A stretch of 64,000 bases of DNA from Parietaria judaica (GCA_954871525.1 OX940871.1:20459086-20523085), one strand, 5' to 3'. Numbered from the stretch's first letter, positions 11,401 to 24,863 are shown. The notes: generated from the sequence alone by a model not told the origin. Numbers and translations are program-made.

Positions 11401-14400
11401 CCTATACCATTAGGCAATGAAAAATAACTCACATACGCCTTTGCCTCGGTTGCAAGGGAAATCTTGCTGTAGGCAATTCAGTCCTGGTCGAAGCGCTCTA
11501 AAAGGCAATAAAATAAGATTAGCGGAAGGAAACGGTGGAGTAGCATAATTAAACCGAAAGGCATATTAATAAACTTATTGGCAACAAGATAATCACCCAT
11601 TCTTTGAACTTTTTACTTTGAAGAACTTATTGCCAACAAGATTCCTGCATTATACACAAAATAAATGGGAGAGCATAACCTCCATCAGTTTGTTTTTGAA
11701 ATTCAAAATGAAAGCAACACTCCAAGGTAGATATGAAAAATTCACATTATAACGACTTACAGTTGTAAATCGCGTTCTTCGGCCCAAGGTGGAAGGTCCC
11801 CATTCAAATTGTTGTATGATAAATCTCTGCAAACAGCAAAGAAACTATCAATCATAACGTAATAACTTACTCATATCGATACAGACGTAACTTAATAACT
11901 TACATAGTACGAAGAGAGGCTTTCTTTTCTTGAGGCAAGGTACCGCTTAAGCTGTTATTTCCCAGAAACCTGTTCAAAGGAAGAAACAATATGATATTAT
12001 ACATAAAAATTACTATTTATGGGTTCGTAATAAATGATGCAGCATAAAACTTATAGTGTAATACAAAAGAGAGAGCGAACTCAAGCCGAAAAGAGAATCA
12101 GGAATCTGCCCACTTAATTTGTTGAAGCTTAAATCCCTGGAGAACAATAAAAAATATATAATAATTCCATGATTCAAGAGTGAAAGCTACAAGGTGCCAT
12201 TAGAAAAACATCAACTTTCTTAAATGACGAGATATTTTCTTTCCAAAGTAAATAATGGAATCCTTGAATCTGAAGTTACCAGAACTTACAAATGTTCTAA
12301 GGATCGGTATCCTTCCATTGTCCACGGAATGGAACCGGTGATGTTGTTATTCCTCAGTACTCTTTGATTGCATTAACGAACGGCAACGAAAATTACATTA
12401 AGGAAAAAAAATCTTTATAGCAATGAAAATCAATACTTACAGGGTACGTAGAGAAACCATATCCTTGATGAAGTCAAGAGAAGTACCCCCGTTTGATATA
12501 TCACTTAACTGTCTGTACGGACGGTTCACAATACCGTTAGCTATACAGATCGAAGAGATAATTAGAAGTTCATAAAGGGCATATGTGAGGTACTAACAGC
12601 TCCTCCAGAAAATTCAGATTGGCAAATGATAATGGGATAGGGCCATCAAATGAATTTCCATGTAACCTCCTGCATAAACACACTTTAAAATGCAAATTTC
12701 CTTCCGGGTGATGATATAAATTGAATAAAGCATAGATTATTTCAAATATAATTTCGGAAATGTTAAGTCCTGTTACAATTCTGTGAGATATGGCCAATTT
12801 CCAATGAAGTCTGGTATTTTTCCTGTGAACGCAACGTCAGATGCCCACCTGCAACAAGGAAACGTAAAAACGAGAAAAAAACCATCATCATAAGAAATAG
12901 TTATGTATCTTTTAAATATTTAGGGGATGAATGAACATAGTAGTAAAGGTTTACAGTCTTTGCAAGTTTAGTAAAGATGCAAATGTCGGAGGAATTTCGC
13001 CACTTAATCCAGAACTGTCCATTTCACTGTCAAAAATCCAAAGAAAAGTAATAAGGAAGAATTTAATAAAATTAGTAAGTGTAATTTGCAGCGATAATCA
13101 TTATCTTGTATTTGATGAATATAAACAAATTCCTTAATCAGAACTAGAATCGCAAACTAAATTTATTACACTGTGTTACAAGTGTAACTGTTAGAAATAG
13201 TTATGTTCTTTAGGCTTTTTATTAATCTCTTGTTTTTAAATATTTATGTCACTTAATTATGCTTATACTTTGGTTTGGTTTAATATTTTTAGAATTCCTA
13301 AGGCCTGGCTATTAGGTTGTAATCTCGGTCTATTTAAGTGATCTTAGCCTAATGAGAATGGCATTCAATAATCATTTACAAATTAAATTAAATTAGTCTC
13401 TCTCAAAAGAGGGGAGATTAGACTTGGTTAAGATCGAAGCGGGTGATGCTCCCGTTTCGAGATCGAATCTTGGATTATCAGATAACGATTCTAGAAAATT
13501 TCCGTAATTCTAGAAAATCTATAAAATTGTTAAGATATTACCTAACTAATGTCCAATTACAATTTACAAGGATAAAAAATAAAGGGCTCTTAAGGGTAAT
13601 AGCCAAATTGAAACATAGGTTTAGCAAAATAGCCAAATTTTGGTTAATTTTGTAAACTAACCAAATTAGAGATTCACTTAAATGGTTAATTGCCTAGTTT
13701 ACAAAATTAACCAAAGTTTGACTATTTTGCTAAACTTATGTTTCAATTTGGCTATTTGGTGCAATTTCTCAAAAATAAATCTCTCGATTTCCAACGAATA
13801 GAATGTAAACATAAAAGGGTTCCGGTTCCTAACAATCCGATTGATACAACTTTAGCATATGTGTCATGGGCTAGACTGTCAAATCAGGATCTTGAACGAT
13901 TTAGTTATTAGGAAGGTTTACCGCCAAAAAAAACTTCAAATATATTTACATCGCAATAAAAAATAAAAATAAAACAGAGCTTTCGAACTCACAGTTGTCG
14001 TAAATTTGACAAATTCCCCAGGTTAGATGGCAGCTCACCGGAAAAGTTATTATTGCTGAAGGACCTACACATGACACACTTCAAATCAAATATATACTCA
14101 AGTAAAAGTGTCATCAAACACGACGAGATTTAAGAATAACTCACAAAGATATTAACTCAGTAAGTTCTCCCACTTCTTTCGGTAACCTCCCTGACAATGC
14201 ATTTATCCCCAAGCTCCTATTTGCAAACAAAGAGCACCACAAAATGAGAAAGTATGTCAAGACTATGCAGGGCCGGGTCTAAGGGGATACCAAGTAGGCC
14301 CGCGTCTTTAGTTCTCAAAACCAAGAAAAAAACCTTATAATTATTTGGAATTTTGGGGTCCCGAAAATAAGGCTAATATCAATTGTAATTTTGGGGCTCC

Positions 14401-16512
14401 AAAATTAAACCATTTCGACAACGACCTTAAAATTATTCTTCGCCTACGGCCATTTCGGACTCAGGACCAGCCCTGGACTAAGATTTCAACATAAGCACGT
14501 TGTGGCGAGATAGAATATGCTTACAGATATTGCATACGACTGAGATCGCCGATGGATGGAGATAAGGATCCGGTCAAGTAATTCTGCGCCAAATTACTGC
14601 AATTAAAGAGAAGAATGAACTGAAGCTAGAAAGTATATTAATATTAGGAAAGAACAAAAGGAAATGGGAAAAGAAATCTATACAGAGTAGAGAGGAATCT
14701 CAGACTCCACATCTCTTCCGGTATCTGACCGGTGACACCCAATGCGGATACTTTCCTGTAAACGAGTTTACCAAAGGGGGTCAACAAGGGCTAGCTCGGT
14801 TGTTGAGTATTTGAATTGGTAGGCACGAAGAGCCACGGGTGACTGAGTACGGGCCCAAGCCCACACCCAGTTTTTTTGTTCCTCGTGCAGATTAAGCGTT
14901 TAATGCATTATGAATTCTTAGTAGATGAATTGGTTGGCATGTTCTTAAACTTTCACGGGTTTGCCGGTTCGAATCTCAACCTAGACTAATAGTTCTTGTG
15001 CCTTTTCTTTATTCATAGAGGACTCACAGCACAGTGATGTGGCAAACGGAGCTACTGTTGAAAGAGCAGTTGCACTTGATTAGCGGATTGTAATTATAGA
15101 TGGCACTGTCTAAGGCGGCTCCACTGCAAGGATCCCCGGTCGTGTTCCATTTCCGTGTGTCGGCTTTTATATTCCATTTTGCAAAGATCGAATTCAGAGC
15201 CCTCACTGAAAAGGAAAAACCAAATCATATCTCAACAGTTCATTTTCTTCCCATAATCAAAAATCTAGTAATGAAACGTATACACCGATAAGAGTTTGAA
15301 TACCAGTTCCCGGTTAATAGTTCCTGGTACTGGTTTCTAAAAACTAGTAGTTTAAGGGGAAATTGAGAGCGGGATAATGATCCCGGTTTCAAAAAAGATT
15401 AAATGCTTTAGAACCCGTATATTCGAGTTTTAAACCTGTATTCAAAACAATCAAAAACTGGTTTATTTGTTCTTCCGATTACCGGAGCCGTTATTAATTA
15501 GCTAAAAAAAAACAATGTTCACAAATTTGGTATCGGTATCGAATTTGTAAAGAACAAAAAAACGACCAAGTACCTGAAAATACCGGTTCTCGGTCCTGAC
15601 TTCATCCCTACCTAAATCAACTCCCTTAAAAAAGGACCAAATACCTAGAAATTCCGGTTCTCGGTCTCAACTTAAATCAACTATCTAAAAAATGCCAAAT
15701 ACCTCAAAATATCGGTTTTCCAGTCCCGGGTCCACTCCTACCTACATCAACTATTTAAAAATAGACCAAATACCTCAAAATACTCATTCTCGCTCCCCGC
15801 TTTACCCCTACCTAAATCAATTACTTAAAAAAAAAAAAAAAACCAACTACCTCAAAACACTGGTTTTCGGTCCCAATTTCAACTTACCAAATCAACTACT
15901 TAAAAAAAAGACCAAATATCTTAAAATTCTTTTTCTTTGTCCCGACTTCACTGCTAGCTAAATCAACTACTTAAAAAACAAGACCAAATACCTAAAAATA
16001 CCGGTTTTCGGTCATGGCTTCGCCCTTACCAACTAAAAAAAGACGAAATACCTTAAAATACCAGCTCTCAGTCTCGGCTTCCCCGTACCTAAATAAACTA
16101 CTTAAAAAAAAAGACCAAATAAATACCTCATGATACAGGTTTTCGGTCCCGATTTCACCGCTACCAAAAAAAAAAACCGCAAAATAACCGTTCTCGATCC
16201 CGGCTTCAGCCATACTTCAACTAATTACTTAAAAAAGGACTAAATACCTCAAAATACCGGTTTTCGGTCCGGCTTCATCCCTGCCGAATCAATTACTTAA
16301 AAAACAATGAAGTCGTCATAAGAAGCTCGTAACTAAATCGAAACATAACTCGACAATTTCAGACAGAGCCAAATCCCAATATAGATACTGATAAGAGTCT
16401 AAGAACCTTGTAGAACAAGCTAACCTTCGGAGGGATCAGTCGTCCGAGCTCGTGCACAAGAGAAGACGAAGAAGAAAGCAGCACAGAAGTTGAAGACATG
16501 ACCAAATTCCAT
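8486..16512 (-). CDS. Gene 1: LRR-malectin receptor-like Ser/Thr kinase (LRR-VIII-2 type)
   Basis: Twenty-four exons, 5' to 3' on the minus strand: 16512-16425, 15205-15028, 14755-14684, 14596-14525, 14216-14145, 14064-13993, 13026-12955, 12848-12777, 12669-12598, 12512-12441, 12361-12290, 12136-12065, 11969-11904, 11826-11761, 11644-11597, 11497-11433, 11096-10750, 10678-10480, 10386-10225, 9852-9734, 9622-9412, 9336-9105, 9024-8874, 8803-8486. All phases join to give 989 residues without an internal stop. Residues 1-22 are a signal peptide ([20 protein letters not shown]). Exons 3-14 encode LRRs of 22-24 residues, exons 17-18 a malectin-like domain, exon 19 one membrane segment. The kinase has GEGGFG, catalytic Lys698, HRD 792-794 and DFG 812-814, so it looks active. 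The family perceives extracellular ligands at the plasma membrane; the ligand is unknown. It is the most divergent of the three copies and faces away from genes 2 and 3. Confidence 0.9.
13189..13834 (+). mobile_element. Probable solo LTR in intron 6 of gene 1
   Basis: The segment opens TGTTAG and closes CTAACA, and has an LTR-like interior with TATTTAAG near 13330 that could be a promoter. No homologous position exists in the other copies, so it is an insertion. I could not find a convincing 5-bp target duplication, so the limits are tentative. A fold-back element is nested in it. Confidence 0.45.
13598..13757. mobile_element. Short fold-back (hairpin) element
   Basis: The arm at 13598-13670 (AATAGCCAAATTGAAACATA...) is repeated inverted at about 13680-13757 with few mismatches and a very short loop. 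It looks like a MITE whose transcript would form a long hairpin. It lies inside an intron of gene 1. Confidence 0.7.
15560..16320. repeat. Degenerate tandem repeat in intron 1 of gene 1
   Basis: Roughly ten or eleven imperfect units of about 65-75 bp repeat the theme CCTACCTAAATCAACTACTTA, an A-rich run, CCAAATACCTCAAAATACCG and GTTYTCGGTCCC. It is the same family as 7250-7565. It fills most of the first intron of gene 1. Confidence 0.75.
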
Positions 16513-17990
16513 CAAGAGAGACACAGAAATGGAAGATGATTCTTCTGTTCTTGTAGTCAGCCTCTGAAATCCTATCCAAAGTAAACAGTTTGACCGCCAT
16601 TATTGTAAGCTCAATCACTTGTTTATGCCAGACTAAATCAAACAGAAAGCGACGGAGCTGGAAACGACACAAGAATGACATTGATACACATACATAACCG
16701 ACCACCAAATAGATATTTTGACGAATTTTCCACCTAAATCTGTTTTTCTAGCTTTAAAAACTCATCCCGGTCCCGGTATTGGCTCAGTAAAATTAAGGAA
16801 CTCGTTATTGTTTTTTGTCGATTAATCGGTTGTTTTTCTTGACAGGCTGCTTGGCTCGGTTATCAATGGATTTATTCAATGAAAATCTCTCCCAAGATTG
16901 GATTTGGCTGCCCCCACTTAAGTTATGTTTTTTAAGATGACGTCTGAAACTGAATGCTCATCTGATTATTAAAACGTTACATCTTAATTTGAATGACTAA
17001 AATCGTTATTTTGATTTAAATTTATTCATAATATTATAAATTTATATATAATTAATAAACATAGCATTTGTAACTTGAATGTCACTACAGTGTAGTAAAG
17101 TCCTATTATTCTTAAAGTTTCTTCTCCAAGTTATAGCTCTACGTTCAACTCCTAGTCCTAGCATATTTTTTATGAGATACACTGTTAAAAATTTATGGTC
17201 TTTTGTACTTTACTTAGTTATTTATAGGTATACTAAAATAATTACAACTTTCAAAACTAGAGAATAAAAACTAGAATCAATAATTTAAGACGTGCAAAGT
17301 TTTAACTAATTGGGCTCGTCCACGTGGCAAAAAATTGTTAAATTAATAAATTAAATTATTATTTTTCTCATCTCAATATCACATATTAAATGTCATGGTG
17401 CATCACAACCATTTAATTTCGTGTCACGTGATTTAATTTAACATTTTTCGAGAAGGGCGAGAAACTGTTAAACTCCAAATCACAAACTGTCAGTCGAAAC
17501 GAATCAGTTCCAAAAGATAAGTTTCTCATAATTAAATTTCTAATAAATTTTCAGTTGATGATAAATTCAAATTTCATCATCTTTTGACAGTTAAAATTTT
17601 GGTACCAAACTTTAGTACTTTTGTCGCGATAAAAATTATAACTTTTCTGAAATCTGATAGAGATTTCTGTTTGGATTATCATGTCACGTGATTAAACATT
17701 AAACATATTTAGTTATGTACGTTTCGTCCGTCGCAAAGATATCCTGAATATCATTGTCGCATTTCAGTTAAGCTCCAACAAACCGCTAAAAGATCGTTAA
17801 CCTCGGTGTAATTCCATTTTATACCAGAGGCTGCATTCTTTAATGAAATTGTATATATTATTCTCTCTATAGCAAGGTGTTTATTGATACAATCAAATTC
17901 AGTTATTGATCATTCACTTGATAACTCACGCATGAGCATGTGATTTTTACAATTTTGCCCATCACTGCATTTTTATCCTCAACTCAGTTG
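16513..17990. other. Upstream region of gene 1, AT-rich intergenic DNA
   Basis: The first roughly 250 bases should hold the gene 1 leader and promoter (transcribed leftward), but I see no decisive TATA box. CACGTG-containing motifs occur at about 17320-17430, one resembling the core of the fold-back element at 40391-40859. Nothing else codes. Confidence 0.4.
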
Positions 17991-19520
17991 GTGATCTTAT
18001 AAGTGACCCACTTGTGGTTACGATTCATAAGTTGCGCACCAGTCCTTCTCACTTCTCGTGACCAACAATCAAGGGTGTTGATGTTGTTTTTTGGATCAAG
18101 CACTGAAAAGGCCCATTTGTTGATATTGGGCCTGACCCAATATCGTTTGATGACGTGGCGGGCTTCTGTTGACTTTTGGATGGGCCTTGGTTGGCCTTGT
18201 TGCGGGGATGACATATTTTGTTGTCAGTGATCGTTCCTCATGGGCCCCATTGACATTAGGGTGGTCGCCGTTGACTTTACGGGTAAGGTTTTAATTGACC
18301 GATACGAGGACCCTGAGCAAGCGTTCCTGGCACTTACAAGGTCAAAAGTCTCATTGCCGTTCGGGGTCCTAGGCGATCCGGTGTTCACCACCAGGCCAAG
18401 GGCGGGGTTACAAGTTCTGAAACCGCTCGGATCGTAGGTACCAGCGAACGGGGGAGTGCTTTTGAGAAGGAAGTGAACCATGGGAGGTTAGACTCTCGAC
18501 CTGATATGGCTTGTCCTAGTCCGGGCTGGAACTTTCCGCAGAGTCGTGGTACCTGATTCAGGTACGCGGACTAGGAGACAGAACTTAGGCCGCACAAAGG
18601 TTAGAAAAAGGGCAGATGGGGTCTTGGACCTTCCCTAGGATTTTCTCCAGGGAATCTGTCTCAGAGTAATCCCTCGTTCGTCCGGATCTTAGTGAAAATT
18701 CCCATAGGTCGAACCCTTCGTCCTTAATAGTGGGCCCAGGCTCGTGTCCCCAGGTTATACCCACAACCGCGTAATGGATTGGAGATAGACTGGGCACCGC
18801 GTAGAACTAGACCTATCATGTGGGTCGTGGACAGTGTAGGAATTTCACCAGGGCTTCCGCTTTTCGTAAATCTCTCACTTCTCGGACCTGAAAAAAGGGT
18901 ACACCTGAGGTCAAGGGAAACAGGGGGGTACCCCCTGATTCACCTCCAACACTCAACATTAGAACGGTATTTGGGGGGAGGCGAGTATATTGAGAAGATT
19001 CGAGTGAGTTCGAATGAGTTACCGTTTAACTGAATTGAGCTCATATTTATAATGGGATCCGGGGGTCTAGACACAATAAAAGATTGTTCTGAGGGTCCTC
19101 GGGCAATATTAAATATGCAGATTGGGCCTGGTGGGCGAAAGGAGGGCCGATCGTGGCCCTCCACGTGTTGGCGAGCGGCTGGGGGCTGCGGATGGGCATG
19201 TGGTAGGGGCATGATTGTAATCCTGCTCGCCACGTGTCGCCCTCGCGTGGGAGCAGTCCCACAAGTGGGGCTGACGCGTGCGGACGCACGCTGGTGGGGC
19301 CCGCGAGGAGTGGCAGCGCGAGGATCCGCCACGTGGCGCGATCCTGGAGGCTGTGGCCTCAGTGGGTCCTGCAGAGATATCCTGAATCCCTTGGGCCCGT
19401 CTCGGGTCCATTTTTCACAAATTTTATGTCGTTTTTGGGTGTTTTCATATATTTACGAACATCGGGACACTTTTTTTTTTAAAACGGGCCTCCGAAGGGT
19501 GTTTTTGGTTTGAAATTGAT
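17990..19520. other. GC-rich unidentified insertion
   Basis: The base composition is far more GC-rich than either side, with sharp edges near 17.99 and 19.5 kb. Short ORFs occur in several frames but none shows a recognisable domain. Composition and TGGGCC/GGCCCA-rich sequence suggest an LTR or a non-coding retroelement fragment. No flanking duplication was found by eye. Confidence 0.35.
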
Positions 19521-20300
19521 TAATTCGATTTATAATTTTATTTAAAAGATTAATCAAATTATAAAATTAATTCATGGAAATTAGTACAATGATTTCCGCT
19601 TAATTAATTTATTTGTAAAAATCAATTCCGAGAATTACCCGTAACAAAGGGAATCATCTTATCTCTGAAGAGAGCTATGTGATGTCCATGTATGTGATCA
19701 AGCTACCCTTAAATGTTGACTATCATGCTCCCAAAATATCAGCATTGGGAACAACAATGTTTGTGTTCTTAAATTAACAATTAAATCAAAGTACAATCAA
19801 GTCACAAGTCCAAACTCAAGTTCACTCAGGACTTAGATCCAATATCAATTTGACCATCTACTAGTGACTTAATTCCAAGTTATCTGTGACCGTCTTATAT
19901 GATAAACTTGTCGAATTTAGTCAGGTCTTGTCCAATATGAAGCCGCTTCATACTTAATGCACTTCTAGTGAGTGTGACACACACTTTAATCTAGAATAGG
20001 ATTTTACCGCTTACTCACATTAATGACTTTACACAATTAATTATGGGCTCACACCTAGTTAATTAAGTCGCAAACATTTTTAAGTTTATTTTTTTATGAT
20101 TATCAATTCTTCTTCACATTGACTCGGATGTGATATCATAACATAATTGTATTTCATTATGAACTATGGATCAAACATTCTATTTTACTCAACTATAAAC
20201 TATAATAAGATTAACATAATTAGCATCATCTTTATTCAACGATAAATCATATAACATTTTAAAAACAGGTAAAATATAGTTTGTTTAAGGACACATGTCC
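19520..20300. other. AT-rich non-coding DNA, possible Copia 3' region
   Basis: No ORF of note. The stretch at about 19640-20090 has the low-complexity, non-coding look of the region between pol and 3' LTR in plant Copia elements, but this is impression only. Confidence 0.25.
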
Positions 20301-22110
20301 AACAACTTATATACCTCGTGATACGAGTACATGTAACTTTGGTAATATAGTATCACTCTAGTAAAGTAAAGCTTGATTTTGTTAATCTTTTTATTTTATA
20401 ATATTTTGTAATAGTGTTGCTTTTCTATATTTTATTCAAAATGTAGGTGGGTTTTTCTTTTCTAAATTGTACCATGCTAGCTTTTTTAGAACTTAAAAAA
20501 AATCTTATAATAATTTTTTATGGTCCATCTGGTGTGGCTTTATATTTATTATATCATTAATATTGTCTTGAGTCTTGACTATACTTCTAACATATCTCAG
20601 CATGTATTTATATAATATGCTTAGTAAATATCGTATCTAATTGCGAGTTGTAATTAACTAATTATAATATATAAGGGCTTATTTATTCAACTTGTCATCT
20701 TTAATAGATATTTACATTCTAAAAACTCGGCAGGTCAAATTTATATTGTTCTATCGAATCAGGTCTCCTATGATAATTTGAATTATGAACATCTAAAATT
20801 AATTAGTCGTTTTATCACTATCTTAAATATAATATATAATTATTAAATTAATGAACATACTTTATTCTTTATGAAACAGCTGAACAATATAAATACAATT
20901 ATATTCGAAGCCACTTATTAGAAGAATAATATTTCTGGTCCTAAACAAAACAAACAACTATCAATTAAACTTCATAAGCAAAAACGAAGGCAATTTGAAA
21001 AAACAAACGATAATTAATCTCATGTAGTATAGGAAATGTCCGAAATTTGAGTCTCTTTGACTTTTTGGGTCTGACCCGACACTACATTTAATATGCACGG
21101 TAATTGTGAGATCGGTAGTTAATTAATTAAATTAAATTAACTATGACCCAATGAGTCTGGACCTAATTACTGGCCTAAAAACCCATTAGCCAGGGAAGAG
21201 AAAAATCGCCCCCTCCTCTAGCACAAAAGAGGACGATTTTTTCCTCCCCAGGTTCCCGTCGATTTGTCGTTTAATCACCAATAAAGACCTAGTTGTCAAT
21301 CAAGAAGATTTCCGGTCTTAGAGACGTTCTCACAGCGACGTAGTGGACGAGCTAGAGGCTTTGCATCGGTGAAGCACGATCCAACTCGCACCGATCCCGA
21401 GCACACATTCCGAGGAGAAATCGGCATATTTTGGTATTGTTGGCAAAAGTACCAAAAGTCTGGTAACACATCGATCTCTTATCTTAATATTCGAATATAT
21501 TCTAGATCACTATTTCGATGATATCCCGAGATTTTCGCACCCGAAATTGAAAAAAGTCATCGAAAAAATCAACAAGTAGTTTGTAGGAAAACCATGAGTT
21601 TTCCAATGTTTAAATAAGGACATTCTCAAATATCCGCTTGACAAATCCTTATATCGAGACATAATTATTCATAAGGACAATCACTGTACTTTATTGAACG
21701 ACAAACTATTACTTAGAAAATCTAGAAAATTATACAGTTTGATGATGATAAACGAAATTAATAAATAATTATACTTTCCAGCACTTACGTACTAGTAAAT
21801 TTTGGTGGGTGGAAAATATCATTTAGGATGAGAAAACATGCCAATAATACACGCAAGAGTCTGTAATCTTCGAAGTTTAATATTAGTCTTTAAATTTAAT
21901 TGAAATGGTCTTTATAATTAAAAACTTTGAAATTATATATTAGTGTTTTAAATTCGTATTGACGAAGAAAATATTGTCATCCCATCGCGAAAAATTATGA
22001 AATTAAATTACAATAATTTACATTGAAAAATTTCATATTGAGTAAAGTTTTAAAATTCCACGTAGTGTTTAACTACAAATAAATCACTAATTCATATTGA
22101 GTATAATAAT
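20300..22110 (+). repeat. Upstream segment duplicated with 42500-43900
   Basis: Several stretches match the DNA upstream of gene 3 in the same order: around 20640 (ATCTAATTGCGAGTTGTAA), 20690-20800, 20880-21000 and 21790-21810 (ACGTACTAGTAAATT and GGTGGGTGGAAAAT). This shows that the duplication that made genes 2 and 3 included several kilobases of upstream DNA. A GC-richer insert at about 21030-21480 has no counterpart near gene 3 and may be an LTR fragment. Confidence 0.65.
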
Positions 22111-22189
22111 CAGCAGGGAAGTCCCCACATATTGAGTATAACAATATTGAGTATAACATATCCCCACATATTGAGTATAACAATAATAA

Positions 22190-23790
22190 ATTTAGGAAAA
22201 TAGCAGCAAAAGTCCTTAAATATGTGTAATTTTTGCAATTAAGTCTATATATTTAAATTTTAGTGGTAAAAGTCATAACTCCCCCTGCCGTTATTCTCCA
22301 CGCTGGCCATACATATGTCACACCACGTCGGCAAAATGGGCCCACGTGTTACTTATTAAAAAAATAAGCATGTTTATTTATAGCGGCGAAAGTCCTTAAC
22401 TTTGTATAATTATCGCAATCAAGTCCTCATACCTAAATTTTAGTCTATTAACCCTACATTATATATTTGTTGCATGTAAATCTTTAATTTTAATAGATAT
22501 TAATGGATTGGTAAAAAGTTTTGATGTACTCCATCTAAATAAACACCACATATTCTTGCAATTCCAAATAACAAAATAACACTAAGTTCAATATTGTTCA
22601 ATAATAATAATAATAAACACATTCCAATAAATGTTCAAACTACGCTAAGTTGCCATGTATTTGCATTCTAAAATAGTTCCCATAATTACAATATGTCGTC
22701 TAATTTGCAATATACTTTTATTTTAAATAACGAGACGACACTAGTTAGTTCGATTTTATAATTATATCAAAATAAAATAAAAGTACAATTCCCATTCCCT
22801 TTGTAAAACAAATATTGTACACTTATGACTCAATTTCTTTTTTTAGTATATAAACGAGGTACATAGCCCGCGCGTTGCTGCGGGTTAATATGATTTTTGT
22901 TGTTCTTTGTTACTCAATCTCTTTTAAGATTAATTAGATACTATTTATATCTACTTATACAAAAGGAGCTGCCTATGTAATAGAAGTTTAGCTTCTTAAA
23001 AAATATTATTTACATCCCATAAAAAATTTCTACGTAATCGATGTATGTACATATATTTACACATGATTCCACTAAGAAGAGTTTGACATACATTTCAAAA
23101 GTGTTACTTTTTGTTGCGTTGATTTCCACGACTGTAAAACTAAATTCAGATAAGTAGTCAATTCCTATAGTATCACAAAATAAGCAAATTATGTTTATAA
23201 ACAATTTAGAGTGGCAGCATAAGTACATACAATCAAAAAATTATATACATATTAACCTTAATTTTTTATATTTGAGTTATTCGCAGCATAAGTACTTAAA
23301 TTTGACTAATTGAGGCGGCATGAGTTCAAATTGAAAAAATAACAAAAAAGTACTTAAGACCGAAAAAACTGAGGACATATATTTTCATCAACTTTTTGTA
23401 ATGGGGGTTAGTCAAATGTCATGTGGTATGAGAGACATTGGATAAAATCGAGGTCTCAGTCAATGTGATCATAATTTGAATTTGAGTATTTGTCACTTTA
23501 AACTCGTGTTGCTTTAATTCATTATAATCTGAATATTTATGTAGTCAATATCTTTAACCTTTATTCTATATTGCTTGAATATCGCAGTAAGTGCATGAGT
23601 ATGAGAAATTTATGTTTTTAATTTTATTGTTCATGAATAAAACTAATTATAATATAATTTGTCAAATTTGTTTTTACGCAAAGCATGTATTTTTAAATAT
23701 ATGTTTGTGAGTCTTTTAAATTTTTAAGAATATATAATAGCATTGAATATTTAAATTATAATCAATCGTACGTGTTAATACTCGAAAATG
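22190..23790. other. AT-rich intergenic DNA with MITE-like fragments
   Basis: Fragments such as GCAGCAAAAGTCCTTAA (about 22203), GCGGCGAAAGTCCTTAA (about 22383) and similar sequence around 23280 resemble the termini of the MITE-like unit at 26217-26600. No gene is visible. Confidence 0.4.
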
Positions 23791-24610
23791 GATCAACATT
23801 AATGCGGCCCAATTCATGATTTTGGGCCGGGCCCAATGCTCACTTGGAGATTGGATCGGCTGATTCTTCGTGGCCGGGGTTGAGTCGTTGCCCCAGGCGA
23901 GGCGACGGAGTCCGCGATGTCTTCGTGGAGATGCGACTCGATTGTCGTTGTATGGTGGTGAGTTCCTGCAAAATGAACAAATGATGCCGGACTTCACAAG
24001 ATGAAGGCTGCATACGTACCCAAATGGGATCAGGTCATCACGTAGTTCAGTGTTAGTGGGTGTTCAAATGGGGTGAGACGTCTGATTGTATGTCTCTGAT
24101 GGGTCGGAGATATTTTCCGGTACATTCCTCTTTGTTTCCTTTTCCGAGAACGCCCTCCGGATCTAGAGAGAAACAAGAACAACGTCACTCCTGAGCTCGG
24201 CTCACCGAAGTTCGTTAGTCTCAGACCTCGTCTCTTTTAAGGAGAGATTACACTCCTCGAGCTTGACTCGTCAGAGAATCATCCCCGGACCTTTGTCCTT
24301 AGGAGAGAAAATGAGACGCGAACTCAAAGTGAGGCACTGTGGGGGAATTTATTGCTCGTTTTACCTCTCCATATTAGTTGGACGATATTACGTCGGAAAA
24401 GGCGAGAAAAATAACGAACGGAGTATATTTCTCGGAGTTGAGAGAATTATAGAGTTTGTATGCTTTATTTTTTTTTGTTGAATCTCTCCGGATTCCTCCC
24501 TTCGGATTGACAGAAGCCGTGAAATTTTTGTGATCCATCCCCCCGGACGTTTTTATAAGTGGTCAAAGATCGCCCAAGGAGGCAAATGAGCTTCTGTCTC
24601 ATCGTTTGGC
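23790..24610. other. GC-richer unidentified insertion
   Basis: A GC-richer block between AT-rich flanks carries repeated CTCGTCTCT/GGAGAGA motifs near 24230-24310 and short ORFs without recognisable domains. It may be a retroelement fragment. Microsatellite (TA)n tracts follow at about 24697-24713 and 24828-24860. Confidence 0.3.
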
Positions 24611-24824
24611 ATGGGACATATATTAATCATTATTTTACTAGGTGGGCATATGACTATGGTCACTCGTGCCCCCTTCAACCGTGTAGTATGTTTGATGTAT
24701 ATATATATATATATTTATTTATTGTGTGATAGAGGATATGCAATATATGAACATGGTTTTTATAGGGTGAGGCATATAATATTGCCACTTCACTTGCCCC
24801 CTCTCCAATCGTCTCCTCTGTTTG

Positions 24825-24862
<38 letters not shown>

Positions 24863-24863
<1 letters not shown>

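Noticed and set aside
17310..17460. Second complete fold-back element with CACGTG motifs
   Set aside because: Only a short core resembles the 40.4-40.9 kb element; no inverted arms could be matched.
18003..19513. Several 60-150 residue ORFs in the GC-rich block
   Set aside because: High GC lowers stop frequency; no domain, no conserved start and competing frames on both strands.
24690..24860. Tandem (TA)n tracts as a replication or matrix-attachment feature
   Set aside because: Simple microsatellites; nothing else in the area supports a functional role.
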